Positions 40,626-44,020 of a stretch of DNA of 44,020 nt are shown piece after piece. A program made the position numbers and the translations under genes. How positions within the stretch are numbered: the first letter of the stretch is position 1; each line of letters begins with the position of its first letter. Origin of the DNA: an uncultured Prevotella sp. (GTDB lineage Bacteria; Bacteroidota; Bacteroidia; Bacteroidales; Bacteroidaceae); assembly GCA_900541335.1 (NCBI GenBank), contig UQJC01000014.1:1-44020 (forward strand), read 5' to 3'. The notes under the pieces were generated by a model. The model ran no database searches, was not told the origin of the DNA, and saw only the letters and a program-made list of their open reading frames with translations.

Positions 40626-43514
40626 TTACGAACGGCTGATTTGCAGACCTGTTTTTGAAACAGACATATCCACAAACCGGGAATTGTCCGTTAACGGATG
40701 GTCTGTCAGCATTTTGCGTATGCGTCGAGCGGCTTCCTCATCTTTGGCTACCATATACATAAAGCCGCCACCGCCTGCACCTGGTAATTTGTAACCGTAA
40801 CACAAATCGTCGATGCGCTGACAGAGGGCTTCGATAATCGGAGGATTTGTGCCCGCATCCAAAGCTTTGTTTTGCTCCCAAGTTGTGCGAACCATCTTAC
40901 CGAATGCCTCCAGGTTATTTTGTTGTAAAGTATCAAACACGGTGAGTGCATGCTGCTTGATGTGGTCGAGCAAGTCAAGATGGTTGGTGTTGTTGAGAAA
41001 CATGCCACGCACAATTTCAGCAAGAATGTTTTTGGCTGTACGTGTGACACCTGTGTAGTAGAGCAGGTGACAGGGACGTGTTTCGGGAGCTGTAAAGAGG
41101 GTATCGGGCAACCAGCGTGCAACGGCATTTTGGTCAAAGCCAGTTCCTGTCTGAAGAAGTTTAATGCCAGGCAGTACACCGCCGTATTGGTCTTGCCAAC
41201 CGCCACCTGTCGTAAGCAATTGCTCAAGTACGAGCGTGCGGTTACAGATTTCGTTTTTGTCCCAACCTAAACCACAGAAATCACTGAGTGCTCCCAAAAC
41301 GGTGGCAGCCAGAATGCTACTTGTGCCAAGACCCGAGCCTGCAGGAATGGCGGCCAAGAGCGTAATCTCAATGCCACAACCGAAGGCTTCGAGCTGTTGA
41401 CGCAGAGTGGGGTAGCTTTCTTGGCTAAAGCCGGGCAGAAAGCCGACGAGGGTGAGTGCGGCCTTAGGAATAGAGAAGGGAGAACCTACTTTATTATATT
41501 GGCGCAATTCTTCGTACGTGGTGATGGTTTCCATAGCGCTCAAGTCGATGGAGCGGCACACGATGACAGGCTCCTTGCAGGGCTTCACATAGACTTGAAG
41601 CGGAGGCTGTCCGTTCATTTCGATAGCAAGATTAACCACATTTCCCCCTGTGGTGAGACTATAAGGAGGCGTGTCGCTCCAACCGCCAGCCATGTCAATG
41701 CGCACACTGCTTCGTGCCCATACGATTTGGTCGGCATAGGTGGTCATACGGGGTTGACACTTATGACGTAAAGCGTTGGCTGTAAGTCCTTCGCGCAAGA
41801 GGCTGAAGGCTTTTTCTTCTTCGCATCGAGCAATATCATCTTGTCCTAAATGACGAGCGGTTTCTGAACGAAACATAGCATCGTGGATGCGTGTCATCAA
41901 GGGGGCATCTTCTGGAAGCTTTTCTGGTTGTATCCAATGATTGGCAGCGTATTTGCTGGCAATGTCTTTGAGATTTGCCTGGTAGAATACACTGCGGTTC
42001 CAATTTTTTGCCAACAACGGAATGGTTTGCCCTTGCAGTTCGTGACGTTGCTGAATGAGGCGTGGCAGATTGGCTTGTTCAGAAAGTTCGTCTGCACTAT
42101 AGCGTGGCAAACTTCTCCACAATTCGGTCGTGGATGGATTGGGGGTATCACTTAAGAACCAGTGAAGTAGTTCTTCGAGCTGTGTCAAGTCTTCACTTAC
42201 AGGGAACAGACGTGCGGCTTGAAGGTCGTGCGTATGCACAAGTTCCTCGGGTTGAATGTTACGACGATGGAGCCACTCTGTAAAGGAATGCCCCATGTAG
42301 TGTGTTTGGTCGGAGATTAGGGAACCACGGAAGGCATCGTCAAAACCATAGGGGCGCAGGGCATAGGCATTTTCACCGATGGGTACCATGTCTACACAGA
42401 TTTCATCGGCTAGTGTAACTTGCCAATCGTTTTTGGGAATGCCCGTGAGGATATGTTGACTACCATAGTGCCAACCTTTACCAAGATAGGAATTTTCTAC
42501 CCATACACTCTTCGTATCGGCTTGGGGTGCATTGGCTATGCGTGTGTTTTGGGTGAAGACCGAACTTTGTAGTTTTACTCCTTTTTGAATGATGTAACGT
42601 TGATCCTTTACGCGGTTTTGAATGGCTACGGAGGAGGTAATCATGTCGGGTCCTGTACCATAATGGTAAAACTCTCCACCAGGTAATGGCAGAATAGCCA
42701 CTTTCAAATCTGCTAATAGATTGTCGGGTTGGGAGGGATTTTCTCCCAGTGCACAGCCAAATTCACTATAAAGGTCGTAGTTCGCAGGGAGTTCCAATTG
42801 CTTGCCTGTAGGTGTGGTACTGCTTTCAACCTTTTCTGTGCGGCGTGTCTTTTCCATCAATCGGTGAACCGCTTTGTCCGAAAGAATCCAAACACCAATA
42901 TCCATTAGCATAAGGTGGGTGGGCATGAGGCGAGACTGTTCTTCCGCCGAAGGCTTCTGAAGCATGAAGTCCAGCTGCGTAGGGCGTTCACGATTCATAA
43001 GGAATACGCCGTGGTGTGAGGCTTGTTGAGGGTCAGCCCAAAGTCCGTAGCATACAACGTCTGCATCGGGTATTTCCTGCAAAGGTTCTGTAGCGCGGAG
43101 CAGGACATCACCACTAGCGATGAGTGTACGTAGTGTAGCAGGTGCTTTTTGCAGTATTTCTTGATAAAGAGGAAGTTGTAGGTCGAGCAGCGTTTGGTCG
43201 ATGCGTTGACCTCTAGCCCAACGAAAAACGGGTATAGGAGTCAAGATCTTTCCACTCGGTGCGTAGGCCGGCAGACGGCGACTTTGACCACCGGCATGAA
43301 GCAATATACGCTTGTCTGCAGCCAACCATTGTTCAAAACTTTGTTCTTTTGCTTCGTCTGTATAAGCAGAAGCGAGTAACCAAGCGGTGCCGCCTCCAGA
43401 ACCCAACTTTTTGCCTGCCGGGTCGGAGGTGCAATAGATGTTAGACCAGTGTGGACTGGCTATTTGGTGAAATGTCTTGACAACATTGGGGGGGAGGGAT
43501 AGCAGTGTTTGCAT
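40626..43514 (-). CDS. fkp: Bifunctional L-fucokinase / L-fucose-1-phosphate guanylyltransferase
   Basis: The 962-residue protein starts MQTLLSLPPNVVKTFHQIAS; an ATG nine codons earlier (43541) is less likely because known Fkp starts MQxLLSLP. The N-terminal pyrophosphorylase half has LGSGGGTAWLL (37-47) and HAGGQSRRLPAYAPSGK. A middle region resembles a beta-helix. The C-terminal GHMP-kinase half has AGGWSDTPPY and the ATP loop PAGSGLGTSS (724-733), with PGAGGGGFMYM near the end. In Bacteroides it makes GDP-fucose from free fucose for surface capsules and glycoproteins. Length matches known Fkp (about 950). It is the first gene of the four-gene minus-strand cluster. Confidence 0.96.
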   Translation of the reverse strand: MQTLLSLPPNVVKTFHQIASPHWSNIYCTSDPAGKKLGSGGGTAWLLASAYTDEAKEQSFEQWLAADKRILLHAGGQSRRLPAYAPSGKILTPIPVFRWARGQRIDQTLLDLQLPLYQEILQKAPATLRTLIASGDVLLRATEPLQEIPDADVVCYGLWADPQQASHHGVFLMNRERPTQLDFMLQKPSAEEQSRLMPTHLMLMDIGVWILSDKAVHRLMEKTRRTEKVESSTTPTGKQLELPANYDLYSEFGCALGENPSQPDNLLADLKVAILPLPGGEFYHYGTGPDMITSSVAIQNRVKDQRYIIQKGVKLQSSVFTQNTRIANAPQADTKSVWVENSYLGKGWHYGSQHILTGIPKNDWQVTLADEICVDMVPIGENAYALRPYGFDDAFRGSLISDQTHYMGHSFTEWLHRRNIQPEELVHTHDLQAARLFPVSEDLTQLEELLHWFLSDTPNPSTTELWRSLPRYSADELSEQANLPRLIQQRHELQGQTIPLLAKNWNRSVFYQANLKDIASKYAANHWIQPEKLPEDAPLMTRIHDAMFRSETARHLGQDDIARCEEEKAFSLLREGLTANALRHKCQPRMTTYADQIVWARSSVRIDMAGGWSDTPPYSLTTGGNVVNLAIEMNGQPPLQVYVKPCKEPVIVCRSIDLSAMETITTYEELRQYNKVGSPFSIPKAALTLVGFLPGFSQESYPTLRQQLEAFGCGIEITLLAAIPAGSGLGTSSILAATVLGALSDFCGLGWDKNEICNRTLVLEQLLTTGGGWQDQYGGVLPGIKLLQTGTGFDQNAVARWLPDTLFTAPETRPCHLLYYTGVTRTAKNILAEIVRGMFLNNTNHLDLLDHIKQHALTVFDTLQQNNLEAFGKMVRTTWEQNKALDAGTNPPIIEALCQRIDDLCYGYKLPGAGGGGFMYMVAKDEEAARRIRKMLTDHPLTDNSRFVDMSVSKTGLQISRS

Positions 43515-43859
43515 GGGATGGAGTATATAGCTGTATGACAAAGTAGCGTTGTATCTTGTGCGATACTTATATAATGAACGATTAGGAGAATATGCAAAGG
43601 TTGTGAGTGACCTATTGGAACGATCAGATTATTTCTCTTCGTTCGTTAGTACTTTGTCTGTGTGAAGGTCATTTGGTAAGCTCCCTAATTACATACAGAC
43701 AAGTAGCTATGTGATACGGAGAGAATTGAAACTTATTGGAGTCCCTTTTCGTAGGTCTAAGTGAAGTACACACTTTATCTATATTATAATGTGTATTTCT
43801 TGCATACGACGCACGATTTTTCTCGTGATATCAACATTAGTCTCCTTCATCGTTTTGCG

Positions 43860-43867
43860 CAAAGGTA
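43860..43867 (-). promoter_or_regulatory. Candidate promoter upstream of fkp
   Basis: The minus strand reads TACCTTTG followed by C, an exact TAnnTTTG. It is about 345 bases before the fkp start, so the leader would be long, unless a closer promoter that I do not see exists. Just downstream are a 23-codon frame (MKETNVDITRKIVRRMQE and on) and stems CACGA/TCGTG and TACACA/TGTGTA. Confidence 0.5.
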
Positions 43868-43965
43868 GTAACTTAATTTTGTTCGCGTTTCTTGCATCCA
43901 GCGTTTTGTATTTATACGCTTCGAGAAGAATTTGGGGAAGTGGATTTTGTTTAGTTTGCCTTCTA

Positions 43966-44020
43966 GTCAAATTCGCAAAGGCATTTTTCCACCTTCCGAA
44001 ATGGTTCTGTCAAATTCGCA
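43966..44020. repeat. 43-bp direct repeat cut by the window edge
   Basis: GTCAAATTCGCA occurs at 43966-43977 and again at 44009-44020, a spacing of exactly 43 bases. The second copy runs off the window, so its full length is unknown. It may be the start of a tandem array. Confidence 0.5.

Larger units (their letters stand above)
43515..44020. other. Intergenic region at the right edge
   Basis: No convincing gene is seen in these 506 bases. A minus-strand frame of 63 codons (43779-43970) crosses a promoter element and has no recognisable product. The region contains a TAnnTTTG element on each strand near 43860-43881, some stems on the minus strand transcript and a 43-bp direct repeat at the very end. 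Confidence 0.5.

Noticed and set aside
40583..40675. Extended N-terminus of the 5'-nucleotidase
   Set aside because: It would put 31 residues before a clear signal peptide and overlap the fkp end.
43779..43970. 63-codon minus-strand frame at the right edge
   Set aside because: It crosses a TAnnTTTG promoter element and has no recognisable product; only its last 23 codons could follow that promoter.

Overview
The window looks like a chromosomal piece of an anaerobic Bacteroidales bacterium, probably Prevotellaceae-like. This rests on several signals. Promoters carry the Bacteroidetes -7 element TAnnTTTG, and Shine-Dalgarno sites are mostly absent. Ribosomal proteins L36, S14 and S4 are the zinc-free forms. 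Two large secreted proteins have type IX secretion (T9SS) C-terminal signals, one ending in a Prevotella-style LPAGIYIVGGKKVIIK. There is also a bifunctional fucokinase/GDP-fucose enzyme (fkp) and a serine-type sulfatase. The exact genus cannot be fixed without a search.

Region 1 (1-16374, all + strand) is translation machinery. The 3' part of fusA is followed by rpsJ and a strong terminator. A new promoter then drives a long S10-spc-alpha run: rplC-rplD-rplW-rplB-rpsS-rplV-rpsC-rplP-rpmC-rpsQ-rplN-rplX-rplE-rpsN-rpsH-rplF-rplR-rpsE-rpmD-rplO-secY-map-infA-rpmJ-rpsM-rpsK-rpsD-rpoA-rplQ. It ends at a strong intrinsic terminator. The two smallest genes, rpmD and rpmJ, are complete. An ABC-F ATPase gene (+) follows.

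Region 2 (18444-27431) is accessory. Two large minus-strand genes encode secreted T9SS-type proteins: a multi-domain beta-sandwich protein, and a composite of propeller-like repeats, Ig-like domains, an adhesin-like domain and an Omp28/thioredoxin-like domain. A TetR-family regulator is divergent from them. The shared intergenic region has a promoter on each strand and a perfect 16-bp palindrome. Downstream of the regulator lie a 17-bp perfect hairpin and an array of 43-bp tandem repeats containing two dyads per unit. This is the most unusual non-coding structure in the window.

Region 3 (27432-35280) holds a secreted GH2 beta-galactosidase with an N-terminal beta-trefoil-like extension, a small outer-membrane beta-barrel protein, the rplU-rpmA operon and a secreted sulfatase. 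The galactosidase, sulfatase and the fkp product all fit life on host glycans.

Region 4 (35317-44020, minus strand) has a monocistronic phosphoglucosamine mutase gene with its own promoter and terminator. Upstream of it is a probable operon fkp - 5'-nucleotidase - aguA - aguB, joining GDP-fucose salvage, nucleotide salvage and agmatine-to-putrescine conversion. The right edge is non-coding. It shows a 12-bp direct repeat spaced by exactly 43 bp, the same period as the array about 17 kb away. No tRNA, rRNA, insertion sequence or CRISPR array was recognised.
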